Shown here: in pieces, positions 7,593 through 15,882 of the stretch | How the letters are laid out: each line of letters begins with the position of its first letter | Position numbering within the stretch: position 1 is the first letter of the stretch | Source of the DNA: Lachnospira pectinoschiza | Lineage (GTDB): Bacteria > Bacillota > Clostridia > Lachnospirales > Lachnospiraceae | Direction of reading: 5' to 3' | Length of the DNA stretch: 64,000 nt | Assembly: GCF_900103815.1 (NCBI RefSeq) | Contig: NZ_FNHZ01000002.1 | Location: 186,001-250,000 of the forward strand | Program-made: the position numbers and the translations under genes | Notes under the pieces: model-generated | Told to the model about the DNA's origin: nothing | The model's database searches: none | The model's input: the letters and a program-made list of their open reading frames with translations, nothing else

Positions 7593-9949
7593 TGTGTTAT
7601 ATCCTCCCAATAAAGGTCAATCTTATCTCCTTCCTTTAGAGGAGCTGTGTATTCACCCTTATTTCCATTTTGTTTTAGAACTACGACTCCCTTTGGTTTA
7701 GACAAATCAAATTCGTAGAACTGAAATAAGTCTACCAAAATATAGTCGCTTTTTCCAGATAATTTTACAGGTTCATTATTTACAAAAATTGTGATACCCT
7801 TAGTCATTTTATTTGGAATTTCTGACTTTTTCTCAACCACAACCATGTCTGCTGCCACCTGAGCCAATTCTTCCTGATTTCCAGGCTTGGCAATATTTTC
7901 TGAAAATGTATTGCTTTTTATAATTTCATTCATGAACTTGTCATTTGAAATCTTATTCTTTTTAGTAAAGGAAGCACTCATCTTACCAATGCTTGATTCA
8001 TCGATATTTTTAAGGTCAATACCTTTTTCGGCCTCTTCTTTTAACTTCTTTTCTTCTTCAAGCATAGCCTTCTTTCTGCCACGCTCCTTAGCCTTTTCTA
8101 GTTCCTTTATATCCTCTTCGTAGTTTTCCACCTCTAAGCCATTTGTTAGGGTTAGATACTTATTGTCAGGATTTGATGCATTTTCATTACTCTTAATGTA
8201 ACTTGAGGCTGTAATAGAATCACCGGAATAAATCTTAGTAATAGGATTAGCTTCTTCTCCGTTTACAAAGATTTCGTTATCAAGGGCTTTCATGCCAAGG
8301 CAGTCACAAAGCTGCTTAACAGTATAATAGTTTTCAACTCTTAAATGATCTCCCTCTAAAATGTCGTAATCTTCAGGCTTTGTCTCGCCATTTACATAGA
8401 CAATCTTTGGAAGTTTGAGTAGCTCGCCGTTAAGAGTTAACTTAACTGGACTTGAGAGCTCCTCTAGCTTATTAAGTGTAAGGCTTGCATCCTCACCGGC
8501 AGTTGAATTCTTAATTTCAATCTTTGCATTTTGACCAATCTTAGAATTCAGGTTTGCAGGCTTGCCATTTAGCTTAATTACAGCGCCTTCACCAGATTTA
8601 CCCTTAACCTGTCTTTGAACGCCATTAATTGAGAAACTAAGGGCCTTACCACGTTTAGGAAATACATCGTTATTAGAATAACCAATCTGAACAAGGGCAT
8701 CGCTAATTGTTAGGTGATTATTGTCATAGAGCTTAACTCTTGACTCGTTTACGCTAACAAAGACGAAGTTGTTCTTCTGGTTATAGAAATTAGTGCAAAT
8801 TCCGATTGGTGTTACATAAAGGGAATCCTTCTGGAAAGAAACCGCGCTAAAATCCACGCTTTCAAGTACATCTGCCCCACGAACTGCAACTCTCTCTTTT
8901 GGAAGACCAAGCTCCTTAGCAAGAGTTTGTGTGTAGCCAGACATTTTGCCACCGCCACCAACTACAAAGACGGCGTTACAGCTCTTGCCTCCATTAAGCT
9001 CTTTAATGCGACTTGCTGTTTCCTTAGCCATCTCACCAATTGGCTCTGAGGCAACTTTATTAATATCTGAAACATTGATTTTTTGCTCAATGCCCATGAC
9101 GTCTTTAAATTTTACTTGTCCCTTTGGCTTAGAGCTTGCAATCATCTTAATCTGCTCTGCAGTTTTAAAGTCTACAAGATAGTGTCTTGCAATGGCTTCA
9201 GTGATTTCATCTCCTGCCACAGGAATCATGCCAAAGGCAATAATGCTGCCATCCTTAGTAAGGCAAATATCGGAAGTTCCAGCTCCCACATCCACCAAAC
9301 CTAGATTAAGCAGTCTAAAGTTTTCTGGCACCGCAATATTAATAGCTGCAATAGGTTCTAGAGTAAGGCTAGCCACCTTTAGGTCAGCGTGCTCCACAGC
9401 CATATACAAGCTATCTACAACTTCTTCTGGTAAAAATGTAGCAATTAAATCTACTTCTATCTTCTTTGCCTTATGGCCTTCAAGATTGCTAATTTCAAAG
9501 CCATTAAGAAGATATCTTACAGCGGAATGACCTACGCAAAAGAATTTCGCTTCGGAATCCTCTTCGTTTACCTTTTTATGTGCATTTTCAATGGCCTGTA
9601 ATTCCATAGAGAAAACGTGATCCTTAGTGATTCTTGTTTCCTCATCAAATTCCATTATGCCCTTTGTATTAATAGTCTTTAATACTCGACCAGCCGCAGC
9701 AATACACACATCCTTAAGCTTAGTGTCAAGTTGAGCCTCTAAGTCGTTTTTGACCTCAAGGATTTTCTCTCCTACCTTGTAGATGTCATGAATCTGACCA
9801 TCAAGCATAGATCTGCTCTCATGCTCCCTCTCAGACATAGCTACAACCTTAAAGATGTCATTTTCTACACAACCAACCACACCTACAACATTTCTTGTTC
9901 CGATGTCCAAACCGAAAACAAGGCTGTCTAGACCAATTCGTGTTTCCAT
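7589..9949 (-). CDS. FtsA-like ATPase with long C-terminal extension
   Basis: A 786-residue protein. Residues about 1-390 carry an actin/Hsp70-type ATPase fold of the FtsA/PilM branch: FGLDIGTRNVVG, then LVDVGAGTSDICL, then FVVGGGGKMSG. Normal FtsA is about 400-450 residues. The extra half contains short repeated beta-rich segments with FSINGVQR, VYVNGET, IFVNGEE and IFVNNEP cores. A charged helical stretch rich in Lys and Glu (about 600-650) separates the last two. No C-terminal amphipathic helix like that of FtsA is obvious, since the protein ends YWEDITQ. It sits between coaE and the MBL gene and is probably not the divisome FtsA itself. Confidence 0.85.
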   Translation of the reverse strand: METRIGLDSLVFGLDIGTRNVVGVVGCVENDIFKVVAMSEREHESRSMLDGQIHDIYKVGEKILEVKNDLEAQLDTKLKDVCIAAAGRVLKTINTKGIMEFDEETRITKDHVFSMELQAIENAHKKVNEEDSEAKFFCVGHSAVRYLLNGFEISNLEGHKAKKIEVDLIATFLPEEVVDSLYMAVEHADLKVASLTLEPIAAINIAVPENFRLLNLGLVDVGAGTSDICLTKDGSIIAFGMIPVAGDEITEAIARHYLVDFKTAEQIKMIASSKPKGQVKFKDVMGIEQKINVSDINKVASEPIGEMAKETASRIKELNGGKSCNAVFVVGGGGKMSGYTQTLAKELGLPKERVAVRGADVLESVDFSAVSFQKDSLYVTPIGICTNFYNQKNNFVFVSVNESRVKLYDNNHLTISDALVQIGYSNNDVFPKRGKALSFSINGVQRQVKGKSGEGAVIKLNGKPANLNSKIGQNAKIEIKNSTAGEDASLTLNKLEELSSPVKLTLNGELLKLPKIVYVNGETKPEDYDILEGDHLRVENYYTVKQLCDCLGMKALDNEIFVNGEEANPITKIYSGDSITASSYIKSNENASNPDNKYLTLTNGLEVENYEEDIKELEKAKERGRKKAMLEEEKKLKEEAEKGIDLKNIDESSIGKMSASFTKKNKISNDKFMNEIIKSNTFSENIAKPGNQEELAQVAADMVVVEKKSEIPNKMTKGITIFVNNEPVKLSGKSDYILVDLFQFYEFDLSKPKGVVVLKQNGNKGEYTAPLKEGDKIDLYWEDITQ

Positions 9950-10021
9950 CCCAAATACCCCCTAAATATAAAGTAAGGTCAACTAGTATATTAAATTCAC
10001 GTTTAAATTATTTTTAATATA

Positions 10022-10615
10022 TCATAAATTTAGCAAACTAGCAAGTTTTCCTTTAATATTCTCTATACTTGCATCATTGTCTATTGTATGGTCTGTTCTA
10101 TTTTTAAAGTCTTCTTCTGAGAGCTGGGCCTCAAAGATTTTGTTGATTTTCTCATCTGAGTAGCCACGACTCTCTCTTAATCTCTGCCTTCTTGTTTTTT
10201 TACTTGCGAAAATGTACCAAGTCTCGTCACAAAATACATCATAGTGATCTTCTAGCAAAAGGGCAGCTTCAACAAAGCAAAAATCCACGTCTTCCTTAAT
10301 CTTATGCTCAGTGATTTTCTTTATAATCTCCTGCTTAGTTAAGGGATGAACTATGCTATTTACAAGGATTCGCTTGTTGGGATTATTATAAATAATCTTT
10401 GAGAGCTTACTTGTATCAATGGCATCTTTTGTCTCATTTAGAATTTCTTCCCCAAAGAATTCTATTAGCTCTTCAAAGGCCTTATTTCCCTTAAAATACA
10501 TGGACTTTGCCACATCATCTGCCATTATAATTTCGCAGTTTGTCATTTCCTTTAAAAGAGAAAGGACGAGGGACTTTCCAGCCCCCACGCCTCCTGTAAT
10601 ACCTATTGTTTTCAT
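10022..10615 (-). CDS. coaE: Dephospho-CoA kinase
   Basis: Phosphorylates dephospho-CoA, the last step of coenzyme A synthesis. The 197-residue protein has the P-loop GITGGVGAGKS at the N-terminus, the DADDV-like motif (MADDVAKSMYF) and ENRTDHTIDN-type C-terminal signature (KNRTDHTIDND). The start is placed at 10615 after AAAGGA. The upstream extension to 10639 overlaps the polA stop and lacks a ribosome site. It follows polA by 14 nt. Confidence 0.95.
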   Translation of the reverse strand: MKTIGITGGVGAGKSLVLSLLKEMTNCEIIMADDVAKSMYFKGNKAFEELIEFFGEEILNETKDAIDTSKLSKIIYNNPNKRILVNSIVHPLTKQEIIKKITEHKIKEDVDFCFVEAALLLEDHYDVFCDETWYIFASKKTRRQRLRESRGYSDEKINKIFEAQLSEEDFKNRTDHTIDNDASIENIKGKLASLLNL

Positions 10616-10629
10616 ATTATTCCTTTTAA

Positions 10630-13308
10630 TTAATGGCATTCAAGCCAGTTTTTACCAACATTTAAATCAATTTCAAGGGATACCTTTAATTTAGCAGCTT
10701 CCTTCATGCCCTTTTCAATGATTTCTCTTACCTTTTCGATTTCATCATTAGCAACCTCTACTAATAATTCATCGTGAACCTGTAAAACAAGGTGTGACTT
10801 TAAATTTGCCTTCTTTAATTCATCATAAACTCTAATCATGGCAATCTTAATAATATCTGCTGCAGTTCCCTGAATTGGAGCGTTCATGGCGATTCTTTCA
10901 CCGAATTTTTTTTGCATAAAGTTAGATGCCTTTAATTCAGGAATAGGTCTACGTCTGTTAAACATAGTGATTGAGTATCCATTTTCCTTAGCATTCTCTA
11001 CTAAGCCATCAATAAAGTCCTTAATAGATGGGTAGCTTTCAAAGTACTGATCGATATACTGCTTAGCTTCCTTTGGCGAAATGCTTAAGTCCTTACTTAA
11101 ACCAAAGGAGCTGATTCCATAGATAATACCAAAGTTTACGGCCTTGGCATTTCTTCTTTGAAGGTCAGTTACCTCTTCAAGCGGTGTGTTGAATACGTGA
11201 GATGCTGTAGCTCTATGAATATCTACGTCTGAATTGTAGCTTTCAATTAGCTTTTCATCCCCTGACATATGAGCAAGGATTCTAAGCTCGATCTGTGAGT
11301 AATCCGCATCAATAAAGCTAAAGCCTTCTCTTGGAATAAATACCTTTCTAAATAACTTACCCATTTCCATTCTAATTGGAATGTTTTGTAGGTTTGGATT
11401 AGTAGAGCTGATTCTTCCAGTAGCTGTAATTGTCTGGTTGAAGTTTGAATGAATTCTACTATCTTCTCCTATATATTCTGTTAAACCGTCAGCATAAGTT
11501 GACTTTAACTTAGCTAACTGTCTGAATTCTAGGATATCATTAACAATTGGATAATCCACTGCTAACTCTTCTAAGACATCAGAGGCAGTTGAATAACCAC
11601 TCTTTGTCTTCTTCTTTACTGGCATGCCAAGCTTTTCAAAAAGAATAACTCCTAACTGCTTTGGAGAATTAATATTAAATTCCTCTCCTGCAGCCTTATA
11701 GATGCTTGCCTCAAGGGCTTCTATCTTTTCTGCAAGAACTGCTGAGTAGTCAATTAATTCCTGCTTATCTACTCTTACGCCCTGCTTTTCCATCTCGTAT
11801 AAAACAAAGATTAGTGGCATTTCCATATTAATAAATAAGTCATACATGTCCATTTTTTTCAAATTATCAAGAATATTATTGGCAACCTTTAAGTAAATGT
11901 ATGACTGTAGGCAAGCGTACTTAACTAGATTCTCATTATTAGTCTGGCTAGCCTTTTCTAAACTGTCCTTAGCAATTAACTCAGCTCTTGCTGGCACGTT
12001 AATGTCCATATAAGTTCTTGCAAGGGCTACATAGTCATAGCTTTCATTGTTTGGTGCAAGTAAATATTCTCCAACAGATACGTCAAGGAATGCATTTTCA
12101 GGGACATCTGAGTATTCATAAAGACTTGTTGTGTCCAAAAATTTCAAAACAGATTTCAAGCCTGAAGTAACAATTAATCTGCCATCTGCTAGCTTAATTG
12201 CCTCACGAAGTCTTGTTACAAGGTAGTTTTCATTCACAAAACCAGTGCATGGAATATAGTAAATCTCCTCATCTGAGAGACTAAGGGCAATGCCTGATAA
12301 ACTTTCCTCTGCAAGTACTGCCAAGCCGATTTGCTTGCCGCTCTCTACCATTTCCTTTACTTTATTAAAAATGTCTTCCACCTCGCTAAATTCAGTAACT
12401 TCCTTGAAATTATCGTAAACTTCAAGTTCTTTTTGAGGCATATTCTTATCAAATTTAGATAACATATTCTTAAAGTTATAGCGCTTAAATAACTCATAAG
12501 AATCTGCATTAAACATATCATCAAGGCCTGCCGACTCTAATTTAAAGCCAAGATCTACATCTGTTTTAATTGTAACTAAGATTTTGCTTTGTCTTAAAAG
12601 TTCAATGTTATTTCCAATATTTTCCTTCTGCTTTGGCTTTAGTTCATCTAAATGCTCAAATACATTTTCCATAGACTTATACTGGGCAATAAGCTTAGTA
12701 GCTGTCTTCTCACCAATACCAGGAGCACCAGGAATATTATCAGATGTATCTCCCATTAAGGCCTTAACATCAATAAATTCAAGAGGTGTAACTCCGTAGG
12801 TCTCAAAAACATTTTCAGGTAAATAATCTTCAACCTCAGTGCCGCCCTTCTTAGTTTTTGGAATTCTAATCTTAATATGCTCTTCGCAAAGCTGGAGTAA
12901 ATCTCTATCACCTGAGACAATTACTACATCAAGTCCGTCTCTTGCGCTTGTCTTTGCAATAGTTCCAATAATGTCATCTGCTTCAAAGCCTTCGCAAGTT
13001 ACAACATTAATATTCATGCTTCTAAGTAGGTCCTGCATAAGGGGTACCTGCTGCTTAAATTCTGGTGCTGCGGCCTTTCTTGTGCCCTTATATTCCTTAT
13101 ACATTACATGTCTAAAGGTAGGGACAGGCAAGTCAAAGGCTACAGTTAAGTAGTCAGGCTTTTCCTCATCAAGGAACTTAAACATGATATTAAGAAATCC
13201 ATACATGGCATTAGTGTGGATTCCTTCACTGTTTGTTAGGTCAGGTATGCCATAAAAGGCTCTATTTAAGATACTGTGACCATCTATTAATACAATCTTC
13301 TTTCTCAT
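10630..13308 (-). CDS. polA: DNA polymerase I
   Basis: Repair and Okazaki-fragment polymerase, 892 residues. The N-terminal 5'-nuclease domain (about 1-290) is intact: GFEADDIIGTIA, VSGDRDLLQL and LMGDTSDNIPG. The 3'-5' exonuclease domain (about 310-500) appears inactive: its first motif reads GLAVLAEES instead of a DxE metal site. The polymerase domain keeps motif A (DADYSQIELR), motif B (RRNAKAVNFGIIYG) and motif C (QVHDELLVE). Proofreading loss is common in Gram-positive Pol I. It lies between a zinc-finger membrane protein gene (15 nt) and coaE. Confidence 0.97.
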   Translation of the reverse strand: MRKKIVLIDGHSILNRAFYGIPDLTNSEGIHTNAMYGFLNIMFKFLDEEKPDYLTVAFDLPVPTFRHVMYKEYKGTRKAAAPEFKQQVPLMQDLLRSMNINVVTCEGFEADDIIGTIAKTSARDGLDVVIVSGDRDLLQLCEEHIKIRIPKTKKGGTEVEDYLPENVFETYGVTPLEFIDVKALMGDTSDNIPGAPGIGEKTATKLIAQYKSMENVFEHLDELKPKQKENIGNNIELLRQSKILVTIKTDVDLGFKLESAGLDDMFNADSYELFKRYNFKNMLSKFDKNMPQKELEVYDNFKEVTEFSEVEDIFNKVKEMVESGKQIGLAVLAEESLSGIALSLSDEEIYYIPCTGFVNENYLVTRLREAIKLADGRLIVTSGLKSVLKFLDTTSLYEYSDVPENAFLDVSVGEYLLAPNNESYDYVALARTYMDINVPARAELIAKDSLEKASQTNNENLVKYACLQSYIYLKVANNILDNLKKMDMYDLFINMEMPLIFVLYEMEKQGVRVDKQELIDYSAVLAEKIEALEASIYKAAGEEFNINSPKQLGVILFEKLGMPVKKKTKSGYSTASDVLEELAVDYPIVNDILEFRQLAKLKSTYADGLTEYIGEDSRIHSNFNQTITATGRISSTNPNLQNIPIRMEMGKLFRKVFIPREGFSFIDADYSQIELRILAHMSGDEKLIESYNSDVDIHRATASHVFNTPLEEVTDLQRRNAKAVNFGIIYGISSFGLSKDLSISPKEAKQYIDQYFESYPSIKDFIDGLVENAKENGYSITMFNRRRPIPELKASNFMQKKFGERIAMNAPIQGTAADIIKIAMIRVYDELKKANLKSHLVLQVHDELLVEVANDEIEKVREIIEKGMKEAAKLKVSLEIDLNVGKNWLECH

Positions 13309-13323
13309 TTTTCCTCCAATTAA

Positions 13324-13716
13324 TTACAAATAGTTTATGATAAACCAAATTATACAAGTTAAAAGCATAAGCATATTAACTGTCATTAGGAAATATCGAT
13401 TAAGCTTTCTGCGTTTCTTTATTCTTTCTTGTTTTTGCTCTTCAAGCTTTAATTTCAAGTCTACTATGCCTGCAAAATCAAGAGAATCGAAGAGCTTTTG
13501 AAAAGCGTGCCTGTTGGCAAACTCTTCCTTTGATCTCATCTGATTATCTATTATATCATCATCGGATAATCCATATTTAACAATGTAATATATCTCAAGC
13601 TCTTCCCTACAATCGGGACAAGTTTTTAGATGATTAATAAAATCCTCATTCATTTTAAATGATAATCTTGATTTATCAAAGTCTTCGAATTGATTTTGAA
13701 AATCTTTACATTTCAT
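13324..13716 (-). CDS. Zinc-finger (anti-sigma-like) single-pass membrane protein
   Basis: A 130-residue protein with an HLKTCPDC (HxxxCxxC) zinc site at about residues 30-37, as in putative zinc-finger anti-sigma proteins. A basic stretch (KKRRKLNR) precedes one C-terminal transmembrane helix of about 20 residues. No extracytoplasmic-function sigma factor gene lies beside it, so it is an orphan of that class. It appears to start the transcript leading into polA, with AAGGAG before the ATG. Function unknown. Confidence 0.75.
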   Translation of the reverse strand: MKCKDFQNQFEDFDKSRLSFKMNEDFINHLKTCPDCREELEIYYIVKYGLSDDDIIDNQMRSKEEFANRHAFQKLFDSLDFAGIVDLKLKLEEQKQERIKKRRKLNRYFLMTVNMLMLLTCIIWFIINYL

Positions 13717-13761
13717 ATAAGACTCCTTTTTATCCCTGTTTAGGATTTCTCCGACTAAACT

Positions 13762-13795
13762 AAAAAAACCACCTAAGCCAACTGACTTAAGTGGT
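13762..13795 (-). terminator. Terminator of tRNA-Leu
   Basis: A 12-bp stem (two G-U pairs) with a 4-nt loop is followed on the minus strand by seven T's. It begins 9 nt past the tRNA 3' end. Confidence 0.9.
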
Positions 13796-13803
13796 TAAGT
13801 TAA

Positions 13804-13886
13804 TGCGGATGGCGGGACTTGAACCCGCACGATGTCACCACCGGCAGATTTTGAGTCTGCTGCGTCTGCCATTCCGCCACATCCGC
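13804..13886 (-). tRNA. tRNA-Leu (anticodon CAA)
   Basis: An 83-nt tRNA with acceptor stem GCGGATG/CATCCGC and discriminator A. The anticodon stem-loop has GCAGA/TCTGC around CTCAAAA, giving the anticodon CAA for UUG codons. The long variable arm of a class II leucine tRNA is present, and the T arm GCGGG-TTCAAGT-CCCGC is perfect. CCA is not encoded. It has its own promoter and terminator. Confidence 0.95.
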
Positions 13887-13896
13887 GCGCCTAATT

Positions 13897-13925
13897 AGAA
13901 TATCATAACTTTGCACTAAAATCAA
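13897..13925 (-). promoter_or_regulatory. Promoter of tRNA-Leu
   Basis: TTGATT (13925-13920), a 17-nt spacer and TATTCT (13902-13897), 11 nt upstream of the tRNA 5' end. Confidence 0.8.
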
Positions 13926-13993
13926 GGCTAATTCAGAACAATTCTAACTTTCAACTATCTATTTTTTGAAGATAAAAGACATCTAATATTGTA

Positions 13994-14152
13994 AAGCGGA
14001 CATTCGGAATCCGCTTCGCTACTTCCTCATGAACGCAGTGGCACTTTGTGCCACCTGTCAGAAGGGGCTTTAACCCCTTCTGACACTAGTAAGCTTTATA
14101 CCCCCGCTTAAAGCTTACGCTTTTGAAGCGGGGGATTGCTTACACTGCGTTC
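13994..14152. other. Cluster of nested stable hairpins, possible structured RNA or palindromic repeat
   Basis: Five stems lie in 160 bp. AAGCGGA/TCCGCTT (13994-14016) stands first. Then GAACGCAGTG (14031-14040) pairs with CACTGCGTTC (14143-14152) and encloses three hairpins: GTGGCAC/GTGCCAC (14038-14054), TGTCAGAAGGGG/CCCCTTCTGACA (14056-14085), and CCCCCGCTT/AAGCGGGGG (14101-14134) with an inner AAAGC/GCTTT stem. The G+C content is far above the flanks and there is no ORF. It lies between the glgA 3' end and the tRNA promoter. I cannot match it to a named family. Confidence 0.65.
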
Positions 14153-14160
14153 AAAAATCA

Positions 14161-14202
14161 TTTTATTCATCTAGCCAAGTTAATTTGACTAGATGAATAA
14201 AA
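14161..14202 (-). terminator. Long AT-rich hairpin downstream of glgA
   Basis: A 14-bp perfect stem (TTTTATTCATCTAG and its complement) with a 14-nt loop lies 47 bp after the glgA stop. The minus-strand exit sequence is only moderately T-rich, so it is a probable rather than certain terminator. Confidence 0.55.
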
Positions 14203-14248
14203 CAAAAATAAATTCTAAAATTAATTGTAATAGGAATTACAAAAGCAA

Positions 14249-15688
14249 TTAGTATAAAGATCTATATAATTCTTCATACTTCTTAGCAGATGTCTTCCAA
14301 GAGAAGTCTGCCTTCATGCCTCTATCTACAATCTTATTCCACTCTCTCTTGTGGTTGTAGTAAACGTCCTTTGCGTAGTTTACAATGCCAAGCATTTCAT
14401 GAGCGTTATAGTTTGCAAAGGAGAAGCCTGTTCCCTTGCTTTCATATTCATTATAAGCCTCAACAGTATCCTTTAGACCACCTGTTTCACGAACAATAGG
14501 TACTGTTCCGTATCTAAGGGCCATTAACTGGCTTAAGCCACATGGCTCAAAGAGTGATGGCATAAGGAATGCATCACAAGCTGCATAAATCTTATGTGAC
14601 ATTGCTTCTGAATAGTAAATATTAGCTGAAACTCTGTCATTATATTTCCAATCGAAATGTCTAAACATATTCTCGTAACGTTCTTCACCAGTACCAAGTA
14701 CTACTAACTGAACGTCTTCACTACATAGCTCATCCATAACATAGGCAATTAAATCAAGACCCTTCTGATCTGTAAGTCTTGATACAATACCAATCATAAA
14801 CTTTGACTTATCTTCCTTTAAGCCAAGTTCTCTCTGAAGAGCTAGCTTATTCTTCCACTTTTCCTTACGGAAAGTAATCTGATTATAATTAGCAGCTAAG
14901 TTGGTATCAGTTTCTGGATTGTATGTTTCGTAGTCGATACCATTTACAATACCACTTAGGCAATTAGATCTAGCATTCATAAGTCCGTCTAGATTCTCAC
15001 CATAGAATGGTGTCTTAATTTCCTGGGCATATGTTTCAGAAACTGTTGTAACTCTATCGGCATAAACAATACCACCTTTTAAATAATTAGCATCCTCATA
15101 AGCCTCTAACTTATCTGGAGCAAAATATTCATCAGGAAGTCCTGTTATATCCTTTACCTTCTTTAAATCCCAGATACCCTGGAACTTAAGGTTATGAATT
15201 GTCATAATTGATTTAACACCTGAATAGAACTCACCCTGTGAGAAACGTTCTTTTAAATAAACAGGAATTAAACCTGTCTGCCAATCATGACAGTGAATAA
15301 TATCTGGATTAAATCCGATTACTGGAATTGCAGAAAGAGCTGCCTTACTAAAGAAGGCAAATTTCTCAATATCTTCATGAATCCAACTATAAGGCTTTGG
15401 ACCACCGAAATAGAATTCATTATCAATGAAATAAAAAGTTACTCCGTCCCATTCTAGTTCAAACACACCTACATACTGAGTTCTCCAAGCGAGATCAATA
15501 TAGAAATGTGTCTTATAGACCATCTTTTCTCTGTACTCCCAAGGTATACACATAAACTTTGGAAGCATTACTCTTACATCGTATTCCTCTTTGTTAAAAT
15601 ACTTTGGAAGAGAACCTACAACATCAGCTAATCCGCCAGTTTTAATAAAAGGTACCGCCTCTGATGCTATAAATAATACGTTTTTCAT
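14249..15688 (-). CDS. glgA: Glycogen synthase
   Basis: Transfers glucose from ADP-glucose to growing alpha-1,4-glucan. The 479-residue GT5 enzyme begins NVLFIASEAVPFIKTGGLADV with the KTGGLADV substrate loop. It carries HDWQTGL, MTIHNLKFQG, GIVSRLTDQKGLDL and the C-terminal MPSLFEPCGLSQL retaining-glycosyltransferase motif. An AGGAGGGAAGG ribosome site precedes the start. No other glg genes are adjacent. Its leader contains two tandem hairpins with GGA in the loops, which may be a post-transcriptional control site. Confidence 0.95.
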   Translation of the reverse strand: MKNVLFIASEAVPFIKTGGLADVVGSLPKYFNKEEYDVRVMLPKFMCIPWEYREKMVYKTHFYIDLAWRTQYVGVFELEWDGVTFYFIDNEFYFGGPKPYSWIHEDIEKFAFFSKAALSAIPVIGFNPDIIHCHDWQTGLIPVYLKERFSQGEFYSGVKSIMTIHNLKFQGIWDLKKVKDITGLPDEYFAPDKLEAYEDANYLKGGIVYADRVTTVSETYAQEIKTPFYGENLDGLMNARSNCLSGIVNGIDYETYNPETDTNLAANYNQITFRKEKWKNKLALQRELGLKEDKSKFMIGIVSRLTDQKGLDLIAYVMDELCSEDVQLVVLGTGEERYENMFRHFDWKYNDRVSANIYYSEAMSHKIYAACDAFLMPSLFEPCGLSQLMALRYGTVPIVRETGGLKDTVEAYNEYESKGTGFSFANYNAHEMLGIVNYAKDVYYNHKREWNKIVDRGMKADFSWKTSAKKYEELYRSLY

Positions 15689-15724
15689 TCCTTCCCTCCT
15701 AGAACATATAAAATATGCTTTAAA

Positions 15725-15778
15725 TTAGCCTCTCCCTAAGGCTAAAAATTAGCTTTATTACTTCTCCATTAAAGCTAA
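15725..15778 (-). promoter_or_regulatory. Two tandem hairpins in the glgA leader
   Basis: Read on the minus strand, TTAGCTTTA/TAAAGCTAA (15778-15749) closes a loop containing ATGGAGAAG. TTAGCCT/AGGCTAA (15745-15725) then closes a loop containing TAGGGAG. Both loops expose GGA just upstream of the glgA ribosome site. This resembles CsrA/RsmA target architecture, but that is inference. Confidence 0.5.
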
Positions 15779-15803
15779 TAATCTATGGCAAAAATAGCAA
15801 AAA

Positions 15804-15832
15804 AATAAGTGTGGCCACAGACCACACTTATT
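15804..15832 (-). terminator. Terminator of the NlpC/P60 gene
   Basis: An 11-bp perfect stem AATAAGTGTGG/CCACACTTATT with a 7-nt loop is followed on the minus strand by a T-run. Confidence 0.9.
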
Positions 15833-15882
15833 ATAACATATTTAACTTCCAAACACTAGTTAAATAACGAGATATTCTAAAT

